Source: Alphaproteobacteria bacterium (GTDB taxonomy: Bacteria > Pseudomonadota > Alphaproteobacteria > JAAXGF01). Taken from it: 14,045 bases of DNA. The notes below the pieces were generated by a model. The model worked only from the letters and a program-made list of their open reading frames with translations, was not told the DNA's origin and made no database searches. The stretch is from contig JAAXGF010000389.1 of NCBI GenBank assembly GCA_012267605.1, positions 1-14,045 on the forward strand, given 5' to 3'. Below are positions 13,447 to 14,045 of this stretch, piece after piece. The stretch's first letter is position 1. The number at the start of each line of letters is the position of its first letter. A program made the position numbers and the translations under genes.

Positions 13447-14045
13447 ATGGATGACAATCTGATTTCCAGCGGAAAGCTCACAGAAGCCGTAATTGATACG
13501 ATCGGTGCATTGGTGGTCGTGGTCGACCGCGACGGACGAATTGTGTTGTTCAACAAGGGTTGCGAGCTGGTAACCGGATATACCTTCGACGAAGTAAAGG
13601 GCTGCCGGGTTTGGGAACTTTTCGTTTTGCCGGAGGAAATCGACTCCGCGCGGGCGACCTTTATAAAAATGATATCCGGAGATTTTCCCGGCACGCAGGT
13701 GAGTATCTGGGCAACAAAGGCGAGCGGAAAACGGCTAATCGAGTGGTCGAACACGGCTGTACACGACCACGCCGGAAACGTTAGCCACATCGTGTCGACA
13801 GGTATCGACATTACCGAACAACAAGCACACCGCGATGCATCCGAACGAAGTGAGGAACGCCTGAGATCGATCCTGCATACCGTGCCGGACGCCATTATTA
13901 CGATCGACGAATGCGGTATTGTCGAATCTTACAGCCCCTCGGCAGAACGGGTGTTTGGGTACACTTCGGACGAGGTCGTGGGCCGAAACGTAAACATGCT
14001 GATGCCCACACCCTACCGGGAAAATCACGATCAGTTTATTCAAAG
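13447..14045 (+). CDS. PAS-domain sensor protein, N-terminal part, possibly FixL-like (gene runs off the window)
   Basis: 199 codons are visible from ATG 13447 to the window edge with no stop. There is no signal peptide or membrane helix, so this part is cytoplasmic. PAS 1 (about 11-124) shows ALVVVVDRDGRIVLFNKGCE and ends with the common GIDITEQQ junction. A short charged helical linker (about 125-140, SERSEERLR) leads to PAS 2 (from about 140), with VPDAIITIDECGIV and SAERVFGYTSDEVVGRNVN followed by LMPTPYRENHDQFI. In FixL-type PAS domains the His of the R-x-x-H-D-x-Y/F-I motif is the proximal haem ligand; His194 sits there. The output module (histidine kinase, diguanylate cyclase or other) is outside the window. 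No good ribosome binding site precedes the ATG; the frame is open back to 13381. It starts 63 bp from, and divergent to, the doubtful membrane ORF. Confidence 0.85.
   Translation, partial: MDDNLISSGKLTEAVIDTIGALVVVVDRDGRIVLFNKGCELVTGYTFDEVKGCRVWELFVLPEEIDSARATFIKMISGDFPGTQVSIWATKASGKRLIEWSNTAVHDHAGNVSHIVSTGIDITEQQAHRDASERSEERLRSILHTVPDAIITIDECGIVESYSPSAERVFGYTSDEVVGRNVNMLMPTPYRENHDQFIQ

Overview
The window looks like a piece of an alphaproteobacterial chromosome. It has moderately high GC, the housekeeping block rsmI-yraN-BON lipoprotein-gshB-comM beside a divergent PBP-activator lipoprotein, and an LpoA homologue that is short: it has only the periplasmic-binding-protein fold and lacks the N-terminal TPR domain of enterobacterial LpoA. 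The FixL-like PAS protein at the right edge fits the same group. No species can be named from the sequence alone.

Layout. Positions 47-4713, minus strand: a housekeeping cluster read right to left. Its order is rsmI (16S rRNA 2'-O-methyltransferase), yraN (stop/start overlap), a dual-BON outer-membrane lipoprotein (DolP/YraP type), gshB (glutathione synthetase, 6 bp after the BON gene) and comM (YifB-family AAA+ ATPase). Positions 4638-6044, plus strand: an LpoA-type PBP-activator lipoprotein, divergent from rsmI with overlapping 5' ends. Positions 6054-11522, minus strand: one 1822-residue gene, convergent with lpoA and ending 9 bp from it. It encodes propionyl-CoA synthase (Pcs), a fusion of acyl-CoA synthetase, enoyl-CoA hydratase and acrylyl-CoA reductase that converts 3-hydroxypropionate to propionyl-CoA. 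Positions 11523-11889: a 367-bp divergent intergenic region with a candidate pcs promoter. Positions 11890-12872, plus strand: two exported cupredoxins of different types, followed by stem-loops that may end their transcript. Positions 13057-13383, minus strand: a doubtful small membrane-protein ORF. Positions 13447 to the window end, plus strand: the 5' part of a multi-PAS sensor gene whose second PAS carries the His expected of a FixL-like haem pocket.

How it fits together. The left third deals with the cell envelope and general maintenance (peptidoglycan synthase activation, outer-membrane lipoprotein, rRNA methylation, glutathione, DNA uptake and recombination). The central gene is the standout: a complete three-step pathway segment in one polypeptide, known from the 3-hydroxypropionate bi-cycle of Chloroflexus and from aerobic bacteria such as Erythrobacter. 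No other bi-cycle gene lies in the window, so a role in assimilating 3-hydroxypropionate or acrylate is at least as likely as autotrophy. The cupredoxins and the PAS sensor suggest periplasmic electron transfer or copper handling and redox or gas sensing, but no functional link to Pcs can be shown from this sequence. I found no tRNA, rRNA, CRISPR array, insertion sequence or phage gene.
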